In this document: positions 8,938-16,636 of the stretch, in pieces | How the letters are laid out: each line of letters starts with the position of its first letter | How positions within the stretch are numbered: the stretch's first letter is position 1 | From: Williamsia faeni | GTDB lineage: Bacteria > Actinomycetota > Actinomycetes > Mycobacteriales > Mycobacteriaceae | DNA length: 64,000 nt | NCBI GenBank assembly: GCA_003202005.1 | Contig: QJJF01000006.1 | Coordinates: forward strand, 62,001-126,000 | Direction of reading: 5' to 3' | Notes under the pieces: generated by a model | The model's input: the letters and a program-made list of their open reading frames with translations, nothing else | The model's database searches: none | Told to the model about the DNA's origin: nothing | Made by a program: the position numbers and the translations under genes

Positions 8938-9353
8938 TTCAGTGGCAGGCCGTCGGAGTCGGTCACCTTGCGCATCGCGACGAGCACGATGTCGATGATC
9001 GTCCATACACCCAGCCCACCACAGGTGAGCAGCTTTGCAATACCGAGGCCGGTGTATCCGAGGTAGAAGCGGTCGATGCCGAAGCCACCGACGATCACCG
9101 AGAGCAGCAGGGTGGTCAGCCATTCCTTGGACGAGAAGAGCCCCGGCACCTGAGATACCGGGAACCAGCTGCTCGACTGTGTCCGGACCTGGGTCTCGGG
9201 TTTGACCTGCCCGGACCGAGTCAAGCCGGCCAGATCCTGGTAGCCCATCGGGCCCTGTTCCTGACCGAACAGCGAGACGTAGAAGGTGTCGTTCTGAGGG
9301 CCGCCCATGGGCTGAGGCGGCTGCGGCGGAAAGCCGGGAGGAGGTTGTGTCAT
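8934..9353 (-). CDS. GYF_2/TM2 domain membrane protein
   Basis: The 139-residue protein starts with a Pro-rich segment (MTQPPPGFPPQPPQ), continues with a GYF_2-like domain (FYVSLFGQEQGPMGYQDLAGL and a following SWFPVSQVPGLF), and ends in a TM2 domain: two membrane helices joined by the G-x-D-R-F-Y-L-G-Y-x-G turn (GIDRFYLGYTGLGIAK). TM2 proteins are membrane proteins of poorly known function. A start at 9353 is preferred because the upstream 19 codons lack family resemblance. The gene overlaps DUF2752 by 4 nt; TM2/DUF2752 pairing is a recurrent association, so a joint role is inferred. Confidence 0.85.
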   Translation of the reverse strand: MTQPPPGFPPQPPQPMGGPQNDTFYVSLFGQEQGPMGYQDLAGLTRSGQVKPETQVRTQSSSWFPVSQVPGLFSSKEWLTTLLLSVIVGGFGIDRFYLGYTGLGIAKLLTCGGLGVWTIIDIVLVAMRKVTDSDGLPLK

Positions 9354-9530
9354 GGGGGGAAGCGTATGGCACAAATGTGGCGGATAGGCGTCGCTGACGA
9401 AAAATGTCATTGATTGAATGACGCCGTTCGATCGACGGCCTGACCAGGGGTGATAGAGATTGATTCCAACTCATTAGTTGCTCAAAGCACCACCGAGCTA
9501 GAGCGCCCGCCCCAGCCGCGTGACAAACAC

Positions 9531-9570
9531 CTTACTCCGAAGTAAGATCGATCTTACTGTTGAGTAAGAT
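9531..9570 (+). promoter_or_regulatory. Two palindromic operators upstream of fadE24
   Basis: Two inverted repeats with the same 6-bp half-site lie about 60-100 bp upstream of fadE24: CTTACT-CCGA-AGTAAG (9531-9546) and CTTACT-GTTG-AGTAAG (9553-9568), the second extended by AT/AT to 8-bp arms. Their centres are 22 bp apart, two helical turns. The region between them (9541-9558) is itself a perfect 18-bp palindrome. The layout fits cooperative binding of two TetR-type dimers, as is common for acyl-CoA-responsive repressors of fadE genes. The regulator is not encoded next door. Confidence 0.75.
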
Positions 9571-9630
9571 CAACGATGTCCGGGCACCGTCCGGACATAC
9601 ATCACGCCCGTACACGCACGAGACAAGCTG

Positions 9631-11004
9631 GTGAGAATGAGCACTCATACCGAGCCCCGCGACACGTCCGCTGTTGGCAAGAACCCCCACCGCCGTAGCG
9701 CAATAGGTACCGCCATGCGAGTACTGACCACGGTGACGGGCTCCGAGTTCGCCGACAAATACAAGATTCGCGAGCCACTCAACCGAATTGCGTACGAGGG
9801 CACCAAGACCGGGTTCAAGACCATCGGCGCAGCCAATCGCGCATTTGCGGCAGCCCAGGGTGGCGGCGAGGCCAAGCGCCTGACCACCACCCCCAAGGAC
9901 TACTTCAACCTGTACCCCGACGACGAACAGAAGATGATCGCGGACACCGTCAAGGAGTTCGCCACCGAGATCCTGCGGCCGGCCGCCTTCGACGCCGACG
10001 CCGCAGCCGCCACCCCGGCGGAAATCCTCACCCGCAGCGCCGAATTGGGCATCACCATGGTGAATGTGCCCGAAGAGTTCGACGGTGCTGCCAGCGAACG
10101 CGGCGTGGTCACCAACTCACTGGTCGCAGAGGCGATGGCCTACGGCGACATGGGCCTGGCCCTGCCACTGCTCGCTCCGAGTGGCGTCGCCACCACCCTC
10201 ACCCAGTTCGGCAGCGATGCCCAGCAGAAGACCTACCTCCCCGCCTTTGCCGGTGAGAGTGTGCCGCAGTCGGCAGTTGTCATCGCCGAACCGCGGCCGT
10301 TGTTCGACGCCATGTCGCTGCAGACCAAAGCAACTCGGGTACCGAGCGGCTACCGGCTGAGCGGCGTCAAATCGTTTGTTCCGGCAGCCGGATCGTCAGA
10401 ACTGTTCATCATCGGCGCACAGCTCGACGGGCGTCCCGCACTGTTCATCGTCGAGTCGGGCGCCAAAGGACTTGTGGTCGAGGCGGATCCGGGAATGGGC
10501 GTCCGCGCCGCCGGAATGGGCCGACTGCTGCTGACGGATGTCAGCGTGCCCACCGGGGCGCTGCTGGGCGAGGAAGAGGGCGAGGGCGCCTACGCCGCCT
10601 ACCGCGACGTCGTCCGGCTCGCCCGCCTGGGCTGGTCGTCGCTGGCCGTCGGCACCGCGCACGCGGTACTCGATTACGTCGTCCCTTACGTCAACGAGCG
10701 TGAGGCGTTCGGCGAGCCGATCTCCAATCGCCAGGGCGTGGCCTTCATGGTCGCCAACATGGCGACCGAGCTCGACTCGATCCGCCTGGTCACCCTCCGC
10801 GGCGCCTCCCGCGCCGAACAGGGTCTCTCGTTTGCCCGCGAGGCGGCGTTGGCCCGCAAGCTCACCGCAGACAAGGGCATGCAGATCGGATCCGACGGCG
10901 TCCAGTTGCTCGGTGGACACGGATTCACGAAGGAGCACCCGGTGGAACGCTGGTTCCGCGACTTGCGCGGTGCCGCGATCGGTGAAGGCATCGTCGTCCT
11001 CTGA
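9631..11004 (+). CDS. fadE24: Acyl-CoA dehydrogenase FadE24
   Basis: An FAD-dependent acyl-CoA dehydrogenase (457 residues) that would introduce the alpha-beta double bond in beta-oxidation. An N-terminal extension of about 90 residues (AIGTAMRVLTTVTGSEFADKY) precedes the dehydrogenase fold. The helical domain, the beta domain (AVVIAEPRP, SGVKSFVPAA) and the C-terminal LLGGHGFTKEHPVERWFRD block are all present. The C-terminus has GEG where many members have YEGT. GTG at 9631 has GAGA at good spacing; ATG at 9637 is an alternative. fadE23 follows 74 bp downstream, and in M. tuberculosis the two products are thought to form a mixed alpha2beta2 enzyme. Regulation by the double operator upstream is likely. 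Confidence 0.9.
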   Translation: MRMSTHTEPRDTSAVGKNPHRRSAIGTAMRVLTTVTGSEFADKYKIREPLNRIAYEGTKTGFKTIGAANRAFAAAQGGGEAKRLTTTPKDYFNLYPDDEQKMIADTVKEFATEILRPAAFDADAAAATPAEILTRSAELGITMVNVPEEFDGAASERGVVTNSLVAEAMAYGDMGLALPLLAPSGVATTLTQFGSDAQQKTYLPAFAGESVPQSAVVIAEPRPLFDAMSLQTKATRVPSGYRLSGVKSFVPAAGSSELFIIGAQLDGRPALFIVESGAKGLVVEADPGMGVRAAGMGRLLLTDVSVPTGALLGEEEGEGAYAAYRDVVRLARLGWSSLAVGTAHAVLDYVVPYVNEREAFGEPISNRQGVAFMVANMATELDSIRLVTLRGASRAEQGLSFAREAALARKLTADKGMQIGSDGVQLLGGHGFTKEHPVERWFRDLRGAAIGEGIVVL

Positions 11005-11078
11005 GGACACGGCCGAATCCCCCCACCCTGCATCCAATTCCACGTCCCTGACCTCCATTTCACCGAAAGACAACAGCT

Positions 11079-12302
11079 ATGGCTATCAATCTCGAGCTTC
11101 CCCGGAAGCTGAAAACGACGGTCGATCAGGCCCACCAGGCCGCGGCCCAGATCTTCCGGCCCATCTCCCGCAAGTACGACCTGCGTGAGCACGACTATCC
11201 GGTCGAGCTCGACACTCTCGCGAGCCTGTACGACGGCCTCTCCGAGGCCGGCGCTGCCGGTGCCGGCGTCGACGGCGGCCGCAGCCAGAAGAAGGACAAG
11301 AAAGACCTTCCCGCGGGTGCCGTCGTCAACGGCGGAAACATGCAGTCGGTGCTCAACGCACTCGAAACCTGCTGGGGCGACGCCGGAATGATGTTGACCA
11401 TCCCGTACCAGGGCTTGGGCAATGCCGCCATCGCCGCGGTCGCAACCGACGAGCAGCTCGCCGAGTTCGGCAAGGTGTGGGCCGCAATGGCCATCACCGA
11501 ACCGAGTTTCGGATCCGACTCGGCTGCCGTGTCGACCACGGCGACCCGTGACGGTGACGACTACCTGATCAACGGCGAGAAGATCTTCGTGACCGCCGGA
11601 TCGCGGGCCAGCCACATCGTGGTCTGGGCAACCGTCGACAAGAGCCTGGGCCGCGCGGCCATCAAGAGCTTTGTGGTCCCGCGCGATAGTGAAGGTCTCA
11701 CCGTGGTGCGCCTCGAGCACAAGCTCGGCATCAGGGTCTCCGACACTGCCGTGGTGCGATTCGACAACGTCCGCGTGCCGTCCGAAAACCTGCTCGGCTC
11801 ACCAGAAGTCGATGTCAAGAAGGGTTTCGGCGGGGTCATGCAGACCTTCGACAACACCCGTCCGATGGTGGCCGCCATGGCTGTCGGTGTCACGCGTGCG
11901 GCACTCGAAGAGCTGCGCAAACTGCTCGAAGACGCCGGCGTCGAGATCGACTACGACAAGCCGGTCAACAATCAGCATGCCGCGGCCGCAGAGTTCATCC
12001 GGATGGAATCGGATTACGAAGCCGCATATCTGCATTCGTTGCGGGCAGCCTGGATGGCCGACAACTCCGAGCCCAACTCCAAAGAGGCCTCGATGTCGAA
12101 GGCCAAGGCCGGCCGCACCGTCACCGACGTCACCACCAAGACCGTGGAACTCGCCGGCACCTTGGGTTACTCCGAGCGTCTCCTGCTCGAAAAGTGGGCT
12201 CGCGACTCGAAGATCCTCGACATCTTCGAAGGTACCCAGCAGATCCAGAACCTGATCATCGCTCGCCGGGTTCTCGGCAAGAGCAGCAGCGAGCTCAAGT
12301 GA
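11079..12302 (+). CDS. fadE23: Acyl-CoA dehydrogenase FadE23
   Basis: Second acyl-CoA dehydrogenase (407 residues) of the pair. Seen: the substrate- and FAD-binding stretch AMAITEPSFGSDSAAVSTTA, the INGEKIFVTAG motif, the C-terminal GYSERLLLEKWARDSKILDI block and the FEGTQQIQNLIIARRVLG terminus typical of ACADs. The insertion GGRSQKKDKKDLPAG near residue 70 is Lys-rich. An AAAGA ribosome-binding site precedes ATG 11079. Same strand and probable operon with fadE24, so both should be controlled by the operator pair upstream of fadE24. The fatty or steroid substrate cannot be read from sequence. Confidence 0.9.
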   Translation: MAINLELPRKLKTTVDQAHQAAAQIFRPISRKYDLREHDYPVELDTLASLYDGLSEAGAAGAGVDGGRSQKKDKKDLPAGAVVNGGNMQSVLNALETCWGDAGMMLTIPYQGLGNAAIAAVATDEQLAEFGKVWAAMAITEPSFGSDSAAVSTTATRDGDDYLINGEKIFVTAGSRASHIVVWATVDKSLGRAAIKSFVVPRDSEGLTVVRLEHKLGIRVSDTAVVRFDNVRVPSENLLGSPEVDVKKGFGGVMQTFDNTRPMVAAMAVGVTRAALEELRKLLEDAGVEIDYDKPVNNQHAAAAEFIRMESDYEAAYLHSLRAAWMADNSEPNSKEASMSKAKAGRTVTDVTTKTVELAGTLGYSERLLLEKWARDSKILDIFEGTQQIQNLIIARRVLGKSSSELK

Positions 12303-13038
<736 letters not shown>

Positions 13039-13052
13039 TCTGAGCACCTGGT

Positions 13053-14105
13053 TCAGGCCGAGACAGTGCGCCGGTCGCCGGCGGTGACCACGACCCGGTG
13101 CACAAACTCCAGTTTTCGGACCACCGGCTCCGAGATCGTGAACGGGTACAGGTCGCCCTTGCCCATCGACTGGTTGATCCGGTTGAACGCGCCGGCCAGA
13201 ACCTGCCAGTCCGCGAGCACCGACTCGATGGTGCTACCCGCATAGTTGCTTCGGGGTACCACGTCCGCTGTCAGGTTCCACCGAACTCGCTCGGCCTGAA
13301 CCACCAACCCGGATTCGGCCGCTGTATCCAATGTGTCCGAGATATGCAGGTAGTGGGCAAAGCACTCTGCGAAGTCCTCCCACGGGTGCATCGTCGCGTA
13401 CTCGGAGATGTACGACTGCTCCCATCCCTCTGGTGCCCCGAACTTGTAGTGGCGATCGAGCGCATCGGTATAGCTGGCGCGCTCGTCCCCGAACAGTTCA
13501 CGGCATTCGTCGATCATCCGGCCGTTCTCGACCAGGATGCTCTGGTAGTAGTGGCCGACCTCGTGGCGGAAATGGCCGAGCATCGTCCGATACGGCTCTC
13601 CGAGGCGCACCCGCAACGATTCGCGATGCTCATCGAGCGATTCGGCGAGATCGATCGTGATCACACCATTCGCGTGCCCGATCACCACCGGAGTCCCCGA
13701 CGTCCGGCTCGAGATCAGGTCGAAGGCCAACCCACGGCCCTGGCGATAGTAAGGCTCGACGGGCAATTCCAGTTCGATGAGCTGATAGAGCAACCGGCGC
13801 AACGACTTCGCAGTCTGCGCCAGTCTCTCGAGAGCAAGCGTGTCGTCGCCGGCCGGCCGGGCGCGGATGAACGAACCGGCAAAGCACTGCCCGCTCCCCG
13901 AATCGTCGGCGACCAGCCAGTTGCATTCCCACGCCCAGTTCGAGCATCGCAGCAGTCGGGTGCCGTCGATCGTGACCGAGTCACCGGGGATGGCAACCAG
14001 TTTCATCGAGGGCACGTGAAACGCGAGTGGTACTTGGCAGGAGGGGCAACTCTGTGCCTCGAACGGGGCCGGTCCCCCACACTCGGGACAGTCGAAAGCG
14101 CGCAT
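13053..14105 (-). CDS. Zinc-ribbon putative zinc metallopeptidase (Peptidase_Mx/DUF2248 type)
   Basis: The protein (350 residues from ATG 14105) opens with a zinc ribbon (FDCPECGGPAPFEAQSCPSC) and contains the metalloprotease motif GHFRHEVGHYYQ (HEVGH, near residue 195) with downstream acidic residues and an EDFAECFAHYLH stretch that may give the third zinc ligand. No signal peptide is present, so it should be cytoplasmic. The family is a predicted peptidase without a well-defined substrate. An ATG six codons upstream (14123) is possible; MRAFDCPECG is the usual start for the family. It converges on rpf, 14 bp apart. Confidence 0.85.
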   Translation of the reverse strand: MRAFDCPECGGPAPFEAQSCPSCQVPLAFHVPSMKLVAIPGDSVTIDGTRLLRCSNWAWECNWLVADDSGSGQCFAGSFIRARPAGDDTLALERLAQTAKSLRRLLYQLIELELPVEPYYRQGRGLAFDLISSRTSGTPVVIGHANGVITIDLAESLDEHRESLRVRLGEPYRTMLGHFRHEVGHYYQSILVENGRMIDECRELFGDERASYTDALDRHYKFGAPEGWEQSYISEYATMHPWEDFAECFAHYLHISDTLDTAAESGLVVQAERVRWNLTADVVPRSNYAGSTIESVLADWQVLAGAFNRINQSMGKGDLYPFTISEPVVRKLEFVHRVVVTAGDRRTVSA

Positions 14106-14225
14106 TCCCACAGACTGGCACATGGTGCCCGGTCAGGTGCGGCACATCGCCGATCAATTCGTGAACATCTGGCAAACCTCCCGATTCTCCTCACCGGGAC
14201 CTGCCGCTCGTGTTTACGTCGGAGC

Positions 14226-15236
14226 ATGAAAATCGAGATCCAGCTCGATGCCCCGCCGGGTGCCTGTGCCGATCGTGCCGAAACACTCACCGCGTCGGGC
14301 ATCGACGGGCTGTTCACGTTCGAGGGCCCTCACGATGTCTTCTTCCCGCTGGTCGAGGCGGCGACCCGGGTCAAGGTCGACATGATGACCAATGTCGCAA
14401 TCGCACTGCCGCGCAGCGCTGTTCATCTTGCGCATATGGCATGGGATCTGCAGACGCAGACCGGCGGACGGTTCCGGCTGGGCCTGGGATCACAGGTCAA
14501 GACCCATATCGTGCGGCGCTATGGGTCATCCTGGTCGCGACCGGCGGCCCGGATGGCCGAGCAGGTCGACGCGATCCGGGCTGTCTTCGACACCTGGCAG
14601 AGCGGCACCCGCCTCGACTTCACCGGCGAGTTCTACAGCCACACCTACATGCCGCCGATGTTCAACCCCGGCCCCTTGGAATGCGGTCCACCCCCGATCT
14701 TCCTGGGAGCACTCGGTCCGATAATGACCCGCACCGCTGCCGAGGTCGCCGACGGACTGCTGGTGATGCCGTTCAACTCGCTCGACCACATCACCGAGCG
14801 CACCCTTCCCGCGATCGAGGCGGGTCTGGATCGCGCCGGTCGTGACCATGGCGATCTACAGATCATCCCGCAGGTGATCTGCGGTGTCGGACGCAATGAG
14901 ACTGAGATGACCACCGCGGTGGCAGGAGTGCGCACGCTGCTGGCGTTCTACGGTTCGACACCGGCCTACCGGCCCGTCCTCGAGGTGGCCGGTTGCCCCG
15001 AACTCCAGGGCGCACTCCAGACACTGGCCAAGACCGGCGACTACCCGCGGATGTTCGATCTCATCGACGACGATCTGCTCATGCAGCTGTCGGTGGTCGG
15101 CACACCCGAAGAGTGCGCGTCGCAGATCATCAACCGCTTCGGCACCATCGCCGACCGTGTCTGCTGCTACTTCCCGGGACAAGACCTGCCCCCACAGCAC
15201 CTGCGAGATCTCGTGAACGCACTTCACAACGGCTGA
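14226..15236 (+). CDS. LLM-class F420-dependent oxidoreductase
   Basis: The 336-residue protein has the luciferase-like TIM-barrel pattern: IDGLFTFEGPHDVFFPLVEA, TGGRFRLGLGSQVKTHIVRRYG, PPIFLGALGPIMTRTAAEVADG and a C-terminal SVVGTPEECASQIINRFG. It best resembles the TIGR03617 subgroup of F420-using oxidoreductases common in F420-rich actinobacteria. Substrate unknown. ATG 14226 is the start; the long open frame upstream of it is antisense to the metallopeptidase gene and is not coding. The first gene after a divergent promoter region. Confidence 0.88.
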   Translation: MKIEIQLDAPPGACADRAETLTASGIDGLFTFEGPHDVFFPLVEAATRVKVDMMTNVAIALPRSAVHLAHMAWDLQTQTGGRFRLGLGSQVKTHIVRRYGSSWSRPAARMAEQVDAIRAVFDTWQSGTRLDFTGEFYSHTYMPPMFNPGPLECGPPPIFLGALGPIMTRTAAEVADGLLVMPFNSLDHITERTLPAIEAGLDRAGRDHGDLQIIPQVICGVGRNETEMTTAVAGVRTLLAFYGSTPAYRPVLEVAGCPELQGALQTLAKTGDYPRMFDLIDDDLLMQLSVVGTPEECASQIINRFGTIADRVCCYFPGQDLPPQHLRDLVNALHNG

Positions 15237-15604
15237 TGGTCACCGCCTGCATCAGGCGCCAGTCAAGATAGTGGTGATTCCGTCGACGACAGCGAGAACG
15301 TCGCCGAGCAGCGTGCCGGCTGGAGTATCCACATTGTGCAAAAAGTGCGCGACATCAACATCGCATGGACGTCGGGTGGCCCACTTCGCCACCTGATGCC
15401 GCCACCGACACGCCGCGGGCATGTAGCGACGTCACCGTCGCTCTCAGCGCCGCGTGATGGGGGTCGAGATCCCAGGGCACCGACAGATAGACCTCGCCCA
15501 CATCGTTCCGGCCGACAAACGATGTCAGCCCATCTGTGTCGAGGGGTTCGCCGGTCGGTGGCGCCCACGCCCACACAGCCCGGGCGGTGGGTTGCATCGG
15601 TGGA
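15237..15604. other. 368-bp gap holding only a possible gene remnant
   Basis: Between the LLM gene and DUF5709 there is no intact gene of usual length. The minus strand contains an 80-codon frame with high-GC third positions (15355-15597, listed separately), followed in a different frame by a further coding-like stretch down to about 15250. No hairpin or tRNA was seen here. Confidence 0.5.
15355..15597 (-). pseudogene. Truncated ORF, probable gene remnant
   Basis: An ATG 7 bp after the DUF5709 stop opens an 80-codon frame with strong high-GC codon use. Its translation (AVWAWAPPTGEPLD, VGEVYLSVPWDLDPHHAALR, HARGVSVAASGGEVGHP) looks like alternating beta/alpha units of a barrel-type protein, and it then stops abruptly. 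In another frame the following bases continue as DVAHFLHNVDTPAGTLLGDV and LAVVDGITTILTGA to a TGA near 15253. Together this suggests a once longer gene that has lost its middle and frame. A genuine 80-residue protein cannot be excluded. Function unknown. Confidence 0.4.
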
Positions 15605-16081
15605 TCAGTAGTCGGTCTCGATCACGTGCATGGCAGCTTCCTCGGCTGATGCCCCGCCGCCATCAATGCCGGCGTCGGTTGCCACGCGTTCCTGGACATC
15701 GTGGATGACACCGCCCTCATCGGGTGCGATCAGACGTCCGGCCCGGAGATTGCCCACCTCGTTGCCGGTGGGGAATTCGGCGTCGTAGTCGGACTCGTCA
15801 CTGCGCCAATCGTCCTTTGCCGCATCCGGCTGGTAGGCCAGCGCCGACGGGTCCAACTCTTCTTCGGCCAAATGCTGCGCCAGACTCTCCCCGGTCGCCT
15901 GTTCGGCGGCCGTCAGCCCGAACCGTTCCGACGCCAACGGCCGCTCCGGAGGCGAATAACCCTCATCCAGGACGTCCTCGACGCCGCGGTCGTCGAGGGT
16001 ATCGCCAGGTTGCAGCTGATTACCCTCGTCGAGGCTGTACTCCCCGGTGGAGCCTTCCTGCGTGCCATCGCGGTTCGTCAT
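15605..16081 (-). CDS. DUF5709 protein
   Basis: An acidic soluble protein of 158 residues with the DUF5709 features: YSLDEGNQLQPGDTLDDRGV, LDEGYSPPERPL, FGLTAAEQATGESLAQHLAEEE and a C-terminal RLIAPDEGGVIHDVQERVATD followed by AEEAAMHVIE. The family is widespread in actinobacteria and uncharacterised. No signal peptide or membrane span. ATG 16081 with GTGAAG upstream is chosen; the upstream extension is Arg/Cys-rich noise. It is the last gene before the initiator tRNA pair. Confidence 0.85.
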   Translation of the reverse strand: MTNRDGTQEGSTGEYSLDEGNQLQPGDTLDDRGVEDVLDEGYSPPERPLASERFGLTAAEQATGESLAQHLAEEELDPSALAYQPDAAKDDWRSDESDYDAEFPTGNEVGNLRAGRLIAPDEGGVIHDVQERVATDAGIDGGGASAEEAAMHVIETDY

Positions 16082-16184
16082 GACTTCACGATGCCACCAG
16101 CGTCGCCGTCGCGCACCCTTCTGACCGATGCGCGCTGCGCAGGATGCGCGAGGGCGAGCACAGTGAGCGAACGCCGGACAACGC

Positions 16185-16219
16185 AAGAGGCCCCCGAGAC
16201 AATGTCTCGAGGGCCTCTT
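16185..16219 (-). terminator. Terminator hairpin after the first initiator tRNA copy
   Basis: Inverted repeat of 16-17 bp arms around a 3-nt loop (AAGAGGCCC... pairing with ...GGGCCTCTT; one G-U position) begins 9 nt after the tRNA 3' end on the minus strand. Short U-containing tail. An identical copy follows the second tRNA. Confidence 0.65.
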
Positions 16220-16227
16220 GACCTTCG

Positions 16228-16301
16228 TAGCGGGGACAGGATTTGAACCTGCGACCTCTGGGTTATGAGCCCAGCGAGCTACCGAGCTGCTCCACCCCGC
16301 G
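16228..16301 (-). tRNA. tRNA-fMet (initiator, CAT), copy 1
   Basis: The 74-nt minus-strand gene folds into a full cloverleaf with anticodon CAT. Initiator hallmarks are visible: position 1 is C opposite U72 (no Watson-Crick pair), and the anticodon stem has the three consecutive G-C pairs (CTGGG/CCCAG). The T-arm GGTTCAAATCC is intact. The terminal CCA is not encoded; the discriminator A is followed by CGAAG. Identical in sequence to copy 2. Confidence 0.95.
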
Positions 16302-16404
16302 GTGTGAACACAACGTTACAGGCGAGGGCATCTGAATCCAAATCGCCTTATCCGCCAACGTAAAGACCCCACAATCGGCGCTGCACGATGCTCGACAAGT
16401 GAGC

Positions 16405-16425
16405 TCCCGACCTTCGGAGTCGGGA
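16405..16425 (-). other. Short hairpin between the tRNA copies
   Basis: Arms TCCCGAC (16405-16411) and GTCGGGA (16419-16425) with a 7-nt loop lie just beyond the terminator of tRNA copy 2. It could be a second terminator or a relic at the duplication border. Confidence 0.3.
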
Positions 16426-16431
16426 CAACGC

Positions 16432-16466
16432 AAGAGGCCCCCGAGACAATGTCTCGAGGGCCTCTT
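16432..16466 (-). terminator. Terminator hairpin after the second initiator tRNA copy
   Basis: Exact copy of the hairpin at 16185-16219, starting 8 nt after the 3' end of tRNA copy 2 on the minus strand. It belongs to the duplicated segment. Confidence 0.65.
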
Positions 16467-16474
16467 GACCTTCG

Positions 16475-16548
16475 TAGCGGGGACAGGATTTGAACCTGCG
16501 ACCTCTGGGTTATGAGCCCAGCGAGCTACCGAGCTGCTCCACCCCGCG
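16475..16548 (-). tRNA. tRNA-fMet (initiator, CAT), copy 2
   Basis: Identical over all 74 nt to copy 1, with the same C1/U72 mismatch, G-C-rich anticodon stem and unencoded CCA. It lies 247 bp from copy 1 within a duplication that also contains the downstream terminator. On the minus strand this copy is the upstream one. Confidence 0.95.
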
Positions 16549-16636
16549 GTGGTGAACGCAACGTTACAGGCGGGTCCGTCCGAACCGCAAATCGCTTGCC
16601 TGTAACGCGCGTCACCTCCCCTGAGCTGCGTAAACG

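Larger units (their letters stand above)
16176..16572. repeat. Tandem duplication of an initiator tRNA-terminator unit
   Basis: A segment of about 149 bp (16176-16324) recurs as 16423-16572, 247 bp away. Identity runs through the terminator, the tRNA and the flank GGTG(G)TGAAC...CAACGTTACAGGCG, broken only by one inserted base and one or two substitutions after the tRNA 5' end. About 98 bp of unrelated sequence separates the units. Confidence 0.9.

Noticed and set aside
13098-14225. Long in-frame extension of the LLM oxidoreductase upstream of 14226
   Set aside because: This part is antisense to the zinc metallopeptidase; family homology starts at the ATG at 14226.
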